From Arthrobacter sp. MYb227 (GTDB lineage: Bacteria > Actinomycetota > Actinomycetes > Actinomycetales > Micrococcaceae), in the NCBI RefSeq assembly GCF_002975435.1, contig NZ_PCPT01000013.1, forward strand, positions 32,697 to 96,696: a stretch of 64,000 bases of DNA, written 5' to 3'. Of the stretch, positions 18,162 through 26,324 are shown in pieces. Numbering within the stretch: the stretch's first letter is position 1; each line of letters begins with the position of its first letter. The notes beneath the pieces were generated by a model. That model had not been told where the DNA came from. It saw only the letters and a program-made list of their open reading frames with translations, and searched no databases. Position numbers and translations under genes: made by a program.

Positions 18162-19619
18162 TCAGTATGACTTTGAAGCATCGAGCTTTGCCGAAATAGA
18201 TTTGGCTATCGACCTATGTCCCGCATCGTTGGGGTATTGCCCCGAATCGACGACAAGATCAGTTCTGTCCCGGAGAGGCTGTCCGATATCGACGAACTTC
18301 GCCCCAACCTTAGTTGCCGATTTCTTGACCTGTTGAGTGATTGTGTGCAATGTTTCCGGCGGCGGATCTATGCCCCACGTTGGGCTGACAGCAATGATTC
18401 GCGCGCGGGGGAGTGCACTGGATAAGCTTCGATAGAAGTTGTCGATCTCGGCCGCAGTGGAAGGTGTTCCTTGCCAGATGTCTCTTTGGCCACCCGAGAC
18501 CACAACTATTGAGGGTTGGATTGATTTTAGTCGTTCAACTAACTCGGCATATCGTGGGCAACGTTGCCTATCACAGGCGGCTAACGCAGGGCTGCCGGTT
18601 AAGAAGCTGGCATAGCCAGTGTTCTTGTGCGCTAGGTTTCGAGGGTCCCATCCACGCTTTCTTGCGAGTATTTCAGCCCATCCAGATTCGCGACCCGAAG
18701 CACCTACTCCGATTGCGAAGTCATCCCCAATGAATGCAGCAATGGGTTTTTTCGGTGGTAGAACAGACGCCGGTGCGGGCGTATGAGATGATCTCGGAGT
18801 CGGTTTTGGCTTGCTAGTGGGAGAACTTGACGGAGTAGGCAGAGGAGAAGGTTGAATTGTGGGAATGCCAGTGGCGGGGGACTCTTGGGTCGCGAGAGTC
18901 GGCGTTGACCCTCCTGCCGTGACTAAAACGATCGCTAATACAGTCATGCTAACAACTAAGACAACGCCAGCTGTTATCGTTTTCTTCGATCTAAGCCTTG
19001 AAATCAGTTGATTCGGCTTGTTATTGAGTAGATGTAACGTCGGGGCAAGCCAAGATGGAAAACGGCGGATCGGTGGAGACAACCTCGAATCAGTAAGAAT
19101 GCGCGAGCCAGAGCTGGTGCTGGCTTCGAAGGATTCCATTGGCAATCGGCCGTGCAAGGAAGTTAACTGATCATGCGTAAATGTCTTTGCCAGACTGGAC
19201 TTTGCTTGCCTGCTATTGTGTTTTCGTTCCAGAATGTATGCGGCAACACCAATAGCGGTTCCAAGCGTGTTGGCTAGGATATCTAGGCCCGAAGCGTAGC
19301 GTTTGGGCAGTAGTGTTGCCTGTCCGAGCTCGAAGAGGAGCGAAGCCGAGAACCCAATCAGGATACTGAGGCCCGTCTTTTTAACCCAAACAATTGCTAT
19401 GCATCCAAGCGGAACAAACAAGGCAATATTGGCTGCAAACTCGATCTTGTTGTAGCCAATGAACTTAGGCATTCCATGCCTGTGTAGCCAACTAATGACC
19501 TGATGAAGACTTCCGCTCACGGGCTGGTCCACCGGCGTTGGCCAGAAAACTATCAAAATCAGCGCAAGCAAATATAAGGACGCCAAGAAAATCGAGAAAC
19601 GGTAAAGCGGCTTGGTCAT
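18162..19619 (-). CDS. VanZ-like membrane domain fused to an SGNH/GDSL-type domain with Asp at the nucleophile position
   Basis: A 485-residue protein. Residues about 8-130 form a VanZ-type domain of four hydrophobic helices (NIALFVPLG, LFELGQATLLPKRYASGLDI). A further helix at 214-236 leads to a Pro/Ser/Thr linker (about 237-292) that should lie outside the cell. The C-terminal domain (about 293-485) has the SGNH fold blocks: FIGDDFAIGVGAS (298-300, normally GDS), VVVSGGQRD (376-380) and PNDAGH (D465, H468). The Asp and His of the triad are kept, but the serine is D300. It may be a non-catalytic carbohydrate-binding or altered hydrolase domain acting on cell-wall polymers. Function unproven. 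Confidence 0.8.
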   Translation of the reverse strand: MTKPLYRFSIFLASLYLLALILIVFWPTPVDQPVSGSLHQVISWLHRHGMPKFIGYNKIEFAANIALFVPLGCIAIVWVKKTGLSILIGFSASLLFELGQATLLPKRYASGLDILANTLGTAIGVAAYILERKHNSRQAKSSLAKTFTHDQLTSLHGRLPMESFEASTSSGSRILTDSRLSPPIRRFPSWLAPTLHLLNNKPNQLISRLRSKKTITAGVVLVVSMTVLAIVLVTAGGSTPTLATQESPATGIPTIQPSPLPTPSSSPTSKPKPTPRSSHTPAPASVLPPKKPIAAFIGDDFAIGVGASGRESGWAEILARKRGWDPRNLAHKNTGYASFLTGSPALAACDRQRCPRYAELVERLKSIQPSIVVVSGGQRDIWQGTPSTAAEIDNFYRSLSSALPRARIIAVSPTWGIDPPPETLHTITQQVKKSATKVGAKFVDIGQPLRDRTDLVVDSGQYPNDAGHRSIAKSISAKLDASKSY

Positions 19620-19950
19620 CGGGCCCAGTCATCGTAACGGTAAAGCAAACTAGCAGGGTTTGCGAATTTGGCACTAGCCCAGCATTGAAAGTCTACAGGT
19701 TTAGGCATATGGACAATTGGCCGTGTTGGAATGAAACGTCAAGGTAACCAATTGAGATAACCCAGGGAATGGTGCCTCTGAGAAGACTACAAGATGATTC
19801 TTTCAAGCTGGAAAGTTCGTGTGTTGTGGTCAGCGATGGTATCGGGCTCGTTAGTTCCCTGCACAATTGGCAAATATCATTTTGTGGACAGCTTTCTATC
19901 GTCCTATGACCGTGGCTTCTTTGTCGGCGGAAAACCTGTAGGCTTAAAGT
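19620..19950. other. Intergenic between VanZ-SGNH gene and tatB
   Basis: This is a divergent spacer of 331 bases that should hold promoters for both flanking genes. No strong consensus promoter, operator or RNA gene was recognised. Confidence 0.4.
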
Positions 19951-20328
19951 ATGTTTCTGGGAATCAATGGCAGTGAGTTTCTGGTGCTTGCCATCTTGGC
20001 TGTGGTGATTTTGGGTCCTGAAAAACTTCCAGAATATGCATCCAAACTTGCGCGTCTCGTCAAAGAGCTACGTCGTATGGCCACCGGCGCAAAAGAACAA
20101 ATACGCGAGGAAATGGGCGATGATATTGCCGATATGGACTGGAAAAAACTGGATCCGCGCCAGTATGATCCTCGGCGAATCATCAAGGATGCGTTGCTCG
20201 ATGATTTCCAGGAAGCAGTCGACCTAGCCAAACAACCAGCAATTGAGCAGGGCCTTGCTGACCAGGACGAGACTTTACAGCTAGAAAAAAGCAAAGAGTC
20301 TGCTGAATCTGCAAAAGTTGTGAACTGA
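19951..20328 (+). CDS. tatB: Twin-arginine translocase subunit TatB
   Basis: A 125-residue protein beginning MFLGINGSEFLVLAILAVVI, one N-terminal membrane helix, followed by the LGPEKLPEYA hinge and a long amphipathic helix (to about residue 60). A charged, Glu/Lys-rich tail follows. This is the TatB pattern: Glu in the membrane helix and a long cytoplasmic part. TatB with TatC forms the receptor for folded proteins with RR signal peptides. It lies 293 bases upstream of tatA on the same strand rather than being packed with tatAC. Confidence 0.9.
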   Translation: MFLGINGSEFLVLAILAVVILGPEKLPEYASKLARLVKELRRMATGAKEQIREEMGDDIADMDWKKLDPRQYDPRRIIKDALLDDFQEAVDLAKQPAIEQGLADQDETLQLEKSKESAESAKVVN

Positions 20329-20621
20329 GCTTCAACGTCCAATTTCACGTTTTCTTAGTGTGGTTCATCTAGACACAGAAACTGTCACGCGATGTTAAAG
20401 ATCTGCCCGGCAAATAAGCGTCGGCCATTTTTTAGTTCGCGTTCTCTCGACCAAGCATAGGCAATTACTAGAGACTGCTACAGATCAGCTAAGTAATACA
20501 AGCACTTGAACACTAGACTCATAGTGTTTGAGCAGATCCACTTCCGGTCGAGACAACTGATCATTATTTCGTTTTTGACCTTGGCATACAGTGAAACCGA
20601 TCGAAAGGGAGGGACCCTCGC

Positions 20622-20843
20622 ATGGGCCTTCAAGGATGGCATTTAGTTATTATCGTAATTTTGGCCCTGTTGCTTTTCGGCGCCCCGAAGCTTCCCGGCT
20701 TGGCCCGTTCGATGGGTCAGTCTCTTCGAATCTTCAAATCCGAGGTTCGTCAGATGAAAGACGAAGGCACCAGTGCGCCGGCTGCGGATGAAACCGTGGA
20801 AGACAAGATCATTGATGCTGCCCCTTATAAGAACAACGCCTAA
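20622..20843 (+). CDS. tatA: Twin-arginine translocase subunit TatA
   Basis: A 73-residue protein, MGLQGWHLVIIVILALLLFG, with the FGAPKLPGLARSMG hinge and a short amphipathic helix, then an acidic tail. TatA multimers form the passage through the membrane. GGGAGGG-type purines at about 20606-20613 precede the ATG. It is followed six bases later by tatC, so the two are an operon. Confidence 0.93.
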   Translation: MGLQGWHLVIIVILALLLFGAPKLPGLARSMGQSLRIFKSEVRQMKDEGTSAPAADETVEDKIIDAAPYKNNA

Positions 20844-20849
20844 TATTTC

Positions 20850-21686
20850 GTGAGCGATAAGGAAAACGCCTCTAAACAAGGCCGAAAGAAAAACCCTGAA
20901 GGCCGTATGGCTTTCAAAGCGCACCTTGTTGAGGCGCGCAATAGGCTTTTTATTGCGTTGATAGCACTAGTGCTAGGGACCGTCGGCGGATTTTTCCTAT
21001 ATGACGATGTCCTGAAGATGATCATCGAACCAGTACGCGAATATGGAGGTGAAGTTACCTACACCTCTGTCATGGGTCCTTTCGACATCATGCTTAAGAC
21101 CTCGTTGCTTCTAGGTCTTATTTTCTCCTCACCGATATGGATTTATCAGCTCTGGGCATTTATCGTCCCGGGTCTTAAGAAAAAAGAGCGAAACACGGCA
21201 CTTGCGTTTGCCTCCGCAGCGGCACCACTGTTCGTCATGGGTGTAGGCATGGCCTATTGGGTTTTGCCGCATGCACTCAAATTCTTTATCTCATTGAGCC
21301 CCGACACCGCCATGACATTGCTGAGTACAGATAACTATCTGCCATTCGTAACCCGGCTATTGATTGCTTTCGGGTTAGCTATGCTGGCCCCAGTATTGAT
21401 GGTCGGTTTGAACATGATCGGCATACTTAAGGCCAAAATGATCATCAAGAACTGGCGAATCACAGTCTTTTTGATTGCCTTGGTCGCTGCGATGGCGGCG
21501 CCCGGTGGCGATGCGATCACCATGTTTGCACTTGCTGGCCCACTATTTATCACTTTTGCAACAGCCACGCTGATCTGTCATCTCAACGACCGTAAGCGTG
21601 CGAAGAAAATTGCTGCAATAGAAGCGGCCATCGCAGCGTCGGTTGACGAAGCTTCGACGCTACCCGAGACCGTGGATCTTCCATAG
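20850..21686 (+). CDS. tatC: Twin-arginine translocase subunit TatC
   Basis: A 278-residue protein with six membrane helices. The conserved N-terminal cytoplasmic region FKAHLVEARNRL binds the twin-arginine motif, and SSPIWIYQLWAFIVPGL and the following KKKER loop are TatC signatures. The start is GTG six bases after tatA. Tat substrates elsewhere in the window include the RR-signal proteins at 57390-57938 and probably the surface protein at 61290. Confidence 0.96.
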   Translation: MSDKENASKQGRKKNPEGRMAFKAHLVEARNRLFIALIALVLGTVGGFFLYDDVLKMIIEPVREYGGEVTYTSVMGPFDIMLKTSLLLGLIFSSPIWIYQLWAFIVPGLKKKERNTALAFASAAAPLFVMGVGMAYWVLPHALKFFISLSPDTAMTLLSTDNYLPFVTRLLIAFGLAMLAPVLMVGLNMIGILKAKMIIKNWRITVFLIALVAAMAAPGGDAITMFALAGPLFITFATATLICHLNDRKRAKKIAAIEAAIAASVDEASTLPETVDLP

Positions 21687-22027
21687 TCCTTGTCTGAGAT
21701 TCCCTCGAGCGCAGGGCTGCTTGTCACTATTACGGAAAGTATTCCTGTGCTCGAGGGCTTTAACCGAGCGTTTCTTGCTTAGGTCATACTGGACGGAGGC
21801 ACCAAAGGAAAGCCTCACTCGTCTCTCATATGGAGAGGGACAGAGTGTAAAACATCTACGAGTGCTTTAGCCCCGAAGCACTAGGCTATGGACTACATAC
21901 CATCTAATCAATTTCACCCGATGAGTTTTGTGGCTTTGAAAGAAAGCTGGCGAGAATTCGACCATCCTCGTATACGAAGAGGCGGACACAATTTGCAAGG
22001 TCTCAAAACACCTTGGGATTCTAATTT
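21687..22027. other. Intergenic downstream of tatC
   Basis: The spacer lies between convergent genes. A small hairpin, AGTGCTT (21861-21867) with AAGCACT (21876-21882), may contribute to termination but lacks a long T-run. Nothing else is recognised. Confidence 0.35.
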
Positions 22028-22255
22028 CTACTTCGGATTATTGAGGCGTCCGCACGCTAGATATGCGAGTGGGCCCAAAAAGTTGATGAACGATGCAGCC
22101 GCCCACGCACCTTTGTGTCCTCGTACGTTGATTGCTGGTCGTTTCATCAGGTCCCGCAGCGCAACAAACTGTAGGGCGAGTTGGATGATACCCAAGATAG
22201 CAATGCGCCAGCGTGAAACGACAGAGATATCATTCCAATGTTTTTTCTGTGCCAT
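22028..22255 (-). CDS. PLDc_N-type small membrane protein
   Basis: A 75-residue protein with two hydrophobic helices. It has the PLDc_N pattern found in small actinobacterial membrane proteins: RWRIAILGIIQLALQFVALR with DLMKRP, then VRGHKGAWA, and NFLGPLAYLACGR at the end. In phospholipase D-type cardiolipin synthases this module is the N-terminal membrane part; alone its function is unknown. The ATG is preceded by GGAAAAA on the coding strand. Confidence 0.8.
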   Translation of the reverse strand: MAQKKHWNDISVVSRWRIAILGIIQLALQFVALRDLMKRPAINVRGHKGAWAAASFINFLGPLAYLACGRLNNPK

Positions 22256-22333
22256 GTTTTTCCTTGATCCGAAGTTATTGGTGCGTCAGTTTTTTGTTAG
22301 GCGTCAAGCGGTTGTTTCATCGTATCGCTCTGC

Positions 22334-22711
22334 TTACTTGAAGCTGTCGCGAAGGCGTTCCATCTCTCTGCGGTCTTTCTTGGTGGGCCGACCAGTTCCA
22401 CGATCTCGTACTGGTACCTGTGGAATGACTTCTTTAGCCCGCACTGGCGTGTGGTCGATATAGCAGCGGGCGGCGATATCTGCACCGACACGTTTGGACA
22501 AGACTGCGGTTACTTCAAGATTTCGTTCTAGCCCAGACTGTCTGACCCGGATAGCGTCGCCGGGCACCACGATTTGTGCCGCCTTGGCCGGTTTATCGTT
22601 GAGGCGCACATGACCGGCTCGGCAGGCTGCTGTAGCGGCTGAACGAGTTTTGTAGACACGAATCGACCAGAGCCAGGCGTCGATTCTTACAGCCTTTGAA
22701 TCTTGCTTCAC
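22334..22711 (-). CDS. S4-domain RNA-binding protein (HslR/Hsp15-like)
   Basis: A 125-residue protein with an N-terminal S4 domain: RIDAWLWSIRVYKTRSAATAA, GHVRLNDKPAKAAQIVVPGD. A basic C-terminal tail ends in DRRGEMER-like residues (KKDRREMERLRDSF). The family (Hsp15 in E. coli) binds stalled 50S subunits carrying peptidyl-tRNA. The start is GTG at 22711 with only a weak upstream purine run. It lies in the same direction as the PLDc_N gene, 78 bases upstream. Confidence 0.88.
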   Translation of the reverse strand: MKQDSKAVRIDAWLWSIRVYKTRSAATAACRAGHVRLNDKPAKAAQIVVPGDAIRVRQSGLERNLEVTAVLSKRVGADIAARCYIDHTPVRAKEVIPQVPVRDRGTGRPTKKDRREMERLRDSFK

Positions 22712-22926
22712 GTTCCCAGTCTATCTGTGGGCGATGTTTCAGCGTGGAGGCGCCGTGTAAGGGGCAGAAAATGCGGCAGGGATGCAATGAACCAACCAAT
22801 TTGAGGACTGAATAGATAAAGCATGAAGGTGACGCTGGCATTTTGCGCCAATTTTGTTGGAACTCGTTGACCCGCTTAGTACAGTCCACGCGATAGGACG
22901 GGTACGCAGGAAGCTCTCTAGATGCT

Positions 22927-24012
22927 TTGAAAAGTAACATAGCTAGTCAGCTCTCGAATATGTCCTCATGGATGTGTACCCAAAGCCGAACTGTGAGATT
23001 ATTTGACCTAATGGCTAATGGAAACTTTCAACTGTCTGGTGAATCGCGGTTCACCGATCCTTCTTCCGAGCTTCACCGGAATCTGGACAGATTTCTGGGT
23101 GGCGTCATGATCAAGGGAATTGCCCAACTAGCTGCAATTTCGCAGAACTGGACGATTACCGCGAAAAGCCCAGCAACTTATTCTAGCGTTGTCAGGAGCT
23201 GGAGGCACGGAAAGCTGCTCTTGACCCATTGCGCTGGGGACGGCGTGACGTTCCACCGTCGACCCGAGCATCTTGGCGATTCGTACGATAGGTACGTACA
23301 GATGGCTGTGCTGAGAAGTGGAAATATCAGGACAGTTCAGCGTGGAGTGCTCCGGAGCTTGGGCCCAGACTCGATAATTACCTTATTGCTGGATGAAGAG
23401 TTCATCTCTTCGACCACCGATGAGATGGATATCATCCTTTTTTATGTGCCTCGAAGCTACCTTGAATCAAGGGGGCTAAATACCGACCTGATGGCCGGGG
23501 CAACCATGGATAATGCTTTGGCATGTAATTCCATAAGAGCCTTAGTCGATTTGGCATTCGTTCTTCAACAACGAGATGAAGATACCCAACGAGGATTTAT
23601 TGAACGTGCGATTCTTGAACTCTTGACCGGAGTCGCTACCGAGTTCACCGAAGGCTTTATCCTCATGGACGAGGTCTCGGCTTCCACACGTATTCAAGTA
23701 CTCAACATTATTGATTCCAACTACAGTGATCCAGATATTAGTGTGGATTCAATTGCCAAGTCACTTGGTTTTAGTCGACGTCAGATTTATAGGTTCTTTG
23801 AAGGCCGGAAGGTCTCAATCGCCAAGATGATCCGAGAGCGCAGGGTGGATAGAGCCGAACTACTGCTACGTTTGCCGATCAAAAAAACTGTGGCTTCGGT
23901 TGCCGAAGAATGTGGTTTCGGCGGTCCCGACCAACTTGCCAGGGCTTTCAAAGCGCGCCATTCCTGTAGCCCGCTGGAGTACCGTTCGAGAACTCGCCGT
24001 CCTTCTTCCTAA
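22927..24012 (+). CDS. AraC-family transcriptional regulator
   Basis: A protein of up to 361 residues. The N-terminal two thirds (about 60-230) resemble the AraC_binding_2 cupin-like domain. The C-terminal 100 residues hold the two helix-turn-helix motifs of AraC: ISVDSIAKSLGFSRRQIYRF and VASVAEECGFGGPDQLARAF, ending with CSPLEYRSR. It probably activates a nearby or unlinked catabolic operon; no target is clear. The start is uncertain: TTG 22927 has AGGAAG 13 bases upstream, while ATG 22960 and 23011 lack ribosome binding sites. Confidence 0.85.
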   Translation: MKSNIASQLSNMSSWMCTQSRTVRLFDLMANGNFQLSGESRFTDPSSELHRNLDRFLGGVMIKGIAQLAAISQNWTITAKSPATYSSVVRSWRHGKLLLTHCAGDGVTFHRRPEHLGDSYDRYVQMAVLRSGNIRTVQRGVLRSLGPDSIITLLLDEEFISSTTDEMDIILFYVPRSYLESRGLNTDLMAGATMDNALACNSIRALVDLAFVLQQRDEDTQRGFIERAILELLTGVATEFTEGFILMDEVSASTRIQVLNIIDSNYSDPDISVDSIAKSLGFSRRQIYRFFEGRKVSIAKMIRERRVDRAELLLRLPIKKTVASVAEECGFGGPDQLARAFKARHSCSPLEYRSRTRRPSS

Positions 24013-24019
24013 ACTCATT

Positions 24020-24588
24020 TCATTCGTGCATGGCGGTATGTCTGCCGGAAGCGCAGCGGCAACCGTTGTCCGGATCGTAGAGTCCAACTTTCAAACGCTC
24101 CGCAAGCTTCTGAGCAGCACGTAGCTGCTCGTAGTGCTTCACATTTGGTTTTACTTTCATCGCTGTTGCATGACCGCTCGAAATCATGGATTCGTTGATG
24201 AATTCATCCTTGTAGGTAATACTGGCCAAGACTCGTCCGTATTTATCAAAGCGTTCAACATCAAAATCCAGCTCCACAATGCTGCCCTTTGGCAACTTTT
24301 GGGTTAGAAATTCTGTTGCTTCATTGCCATAGCATTGGGCGGGTATCTCCATGTGCGCAACTTCCGGTGCGCTGACGTTCAAGAGGCGAACCTTTGTTCC
24401 TTTGCCCTCGAGCAAGACATACACTGTATCCCCATCAACCACATGCTGGATCACCGCGGTGGCTGAAGAAACAGATTTCGATTTTTCGGATTGTGTAGTG
24501 GTAAACCACCACCACACGAGAAAACGGCTCCGATAACTGTCAAAGCCAGAAATAGTCGAGTGATGCTCTTAGATTTATTCTTTGCCAC
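24020..24588 (-). pseudogene. Secreted staphylococcal-nuclease-like (SNase) protein, frameshifted in the signal peptide
   Basis: The nuclease domain (24517-24020, 165 residues) has HVVDGDTVYV, VRLLNVSAPEVA, KYGRVLA and the terminal AERLKVGLY of SNases. The calcium-site Asp in the usual DTPE position is Ser (VSAPE). The frame begins abruptly at GTG 24517 without a signal. In a different frame, from GTG 24588, the coding strand reads AKNKSKSITRLFLALTVIGA VFS, a typical export signal, which would join WWWFTTT if two bases near 24505 were removed. So the gene appears to carry a small insertion, or the sequence has an error. It starts ten bases after the lipoprotein gene's stop, as an operon. Confidence 0.65.
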
Positions 24589-24597
24589 CGTGGGAAG

Positions 24598-24954
24598 CTA
24601 GCGCACCGAGTTGTCGCAGGCAGTCACTAAGCGGGCCTGTGCATCCGCAGGAACATTGTCTCCGGCACCCGCAACTCCATCTAGGGCATTCACGAGTTCT
24701 TTGGGCAAGCCGCCTTCACGCACTGCATCAACCATTGATGAGAGGACCTTGAGTTCCGAGGCGTTGATGGTACCATCCTTCAGCGGCGCACATACGGCCG
24801 TGATCAGTTCCTTCTTGGCAAGCTCGGCAACGTGCGATGCTGCCGACGACGCAGCAGAGGATGCTTTGTCGCCAACTTCTGCACATCCGGCTATGGCAAA
24901 CATAACCAGGACTACTGAAGCGAGCAACGGAGTCTTACGGAATTGGATCTTCAT
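24598..24954 (-). CDS. Small lipoprotein of unknown function
   Basis: About 118 residues from ATG 24954 (a GTG two codons upstream is also possible). The signal peptide ends in the lipobox FAIAGC, so the mature protein is lipid-anchored at the Cys. The mature part is Ala/Ser-rich, then helical with AKKELITAVCAPLKDG and a second Cys near the end (TACDNS), which may form a disulfide. No family is recognised. It lies directly upstream of the SNase gene. Confidence 0.75.
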   Translation of the reverse strand: MKIQFRKTPLLASVVLVMFAIAGCAEVGDKASSAASSAASHVAELAKKELITAVCAPLKDGTINASELKVLSSMVDAVREGGLPKELVNALDGVAGAGDNVPADAQARLVTACDNSVR

Positions 24955-25037
24955 GAACACAAGCTTAACTGTTTGGGGTGTCCGTTCCCTGAAAAGGAAA
25001 CAGACACCCCAAATGTCATACGGTAGCCGGTGGGAAC

Positions 25038-26324
25038 CTAGATTAAAGGTCCACCGAGTTCGTCAATGATCTCAAAGAGTCGTGGCAAGACAGCTCCGGA
25101 ACCAATGCCGTCATGCTCGAATTCATTGGTGACCCAAGCCTTCAGATTTCCGACCCTGCCTGCGGTATCCAAAGACAACCCCGAATCAACATACATGTCA
25201 TCGTGATAAACGATAGCTGCCATTGGGACTTTGTTGGCTGCAAGTTTTTCAAGATCGTAGAGGGAGGACCACTCGGTCTTTTGTGCCATTAGGTCTACCG
25301 CGGCCTTGAAGGGGCGCAATAGCTTTGTTTCCTCAAACATCCACGGGAACATCATTTCCCCGGTGAATATCAGCGGACGGGCAGTGGCATCAAAATCAGG
25401 TAGACGCTCAAGCTCTGCCTGTGCCGCCCATGCCGTTGCACCGTTGTTGCCGTGCCCGTAAATACTTTCCTGCATCACAGCGAATAGAGGGTTGCCAGCA
25501 AAGGATGTCAGGGACTGTACTGCTGCAAGGAATGTATCGCTGAGACCATCAGCGCTCAGTGCTTCATCTAAGAGCCAATTCAATCGCTCAAAGCCCGGTT
25601 TCATACCAAAATCGATACCCAATGATTGGAATCTGCGTACCGTGAGACGATCCCCATCGGGGAGTCGCACGTCTGTAGATTCCAGTAGATCCGCGATCTT
25701 CGCAGTGGTTTCAACGTGGTGTGGGTAGAGATCGTAGAATTGTGCGGTTTTGGCGGCGGTGCGAGGGTAGGTGCGTGCATACACGCCCGCGGCGCTCGGT
25801 TCCAAGGAAGGAAGTCCACCGGTAATGTGGCAGGCGGTCAAAGCCTCAGGGAACAACGAAAGATAAGTCAGAGTCAGGAATCCACCATAACTCTGGCCCA
25901 AGGTTGCCCAACGCGTTGATGCATAGAGCTCGTTTCGTACAGCTTCGGCATCGCGGACAATCGAGTCGGCCCTAAACTTCAATAAGTACTCCGCACCGGC
26001 CTCGGCGGAATCGAAGCGTTGCATGGTTGCTGCGCTGATGGGTGTTGAACGGCCAGTTCCACGCTGATCAAGTAGCACTACTCGGTAACGCTCGAGTGCG
26101 GTATCGATCCAGCTTCCGCTGCCTATAGGACGCGGACCCTTGCCACCTGGACCACCCTGCAAAAAGAGCAAGAGTGGTAGCTCGCGGTGCTGATCCTGGG
26201 CCCGCGTTACTTCGCGAACAAAGATCTCGATCTTTTCGGACGATGCTGGGTTATCCCAGTCAAGCGGAACTTCAATGGTGCTGTCGCGGAATAATTTTCC
26301 CGCTGCGATGTACTCGGTTGCCAT
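25038..26324 (-). CDS. S33-family prolyl aminopeptidase (alpha/beta hydrolase)
   Basis: A 428-residue alpha/beta hydrolase of peptidase family S33, which removes N-terminal proline from peptides. The oxyanion motif is QGGPGGKG (56-63), then LLDQRGTGRS, and the nucleophile is S145 in GQSYGG. A cap domain follows, and YHDDMYVD and EFEHDGIG hold the likely Asp and His. The length fits the proline iminopeptidase branch. Its ATG overlaps the stop of the amidohydrolase gene by one base (TAATG), so the two are translationally coupled. Confidence 0.9.
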   Translation of the reverse strand: MATEYIAAGKLFRDSTIEVPLDWDNPASSEKIEIFVREVTRAQDQHRELPLLLFLQGGPGGKGPRPIGSGSWIDTALERYRVVLLDQRGTGRSTPISAATMQRFDSAEAGAEYLLKFRADSIVRDAEAVRNELYASTRWATLGQSYGGFLTLTYLSLFPEALTACHITGGLPSLEPSAAGVYARTYPRTAAKTAQFYDLYPHHVETTAKIADLLESTDVRLPDGDRLTVRRFQSLGIDFGMKPGFERLNWLLDEALSADGLSDTFLAAVQSLTSFAGNPLFAVMQESIYGHGNNGATAWAAQAELERLPDFDATARPLIFTGEMMFPWMFEETKLLRPFKAAVDLMAQKTEWSSLYDLEKLAANKVPMAAIVYHDDMYVDSGLSLDTAGRVGNLKAWVTNEFEHDGIGSGAVLPRLFEIIDELGGPLI

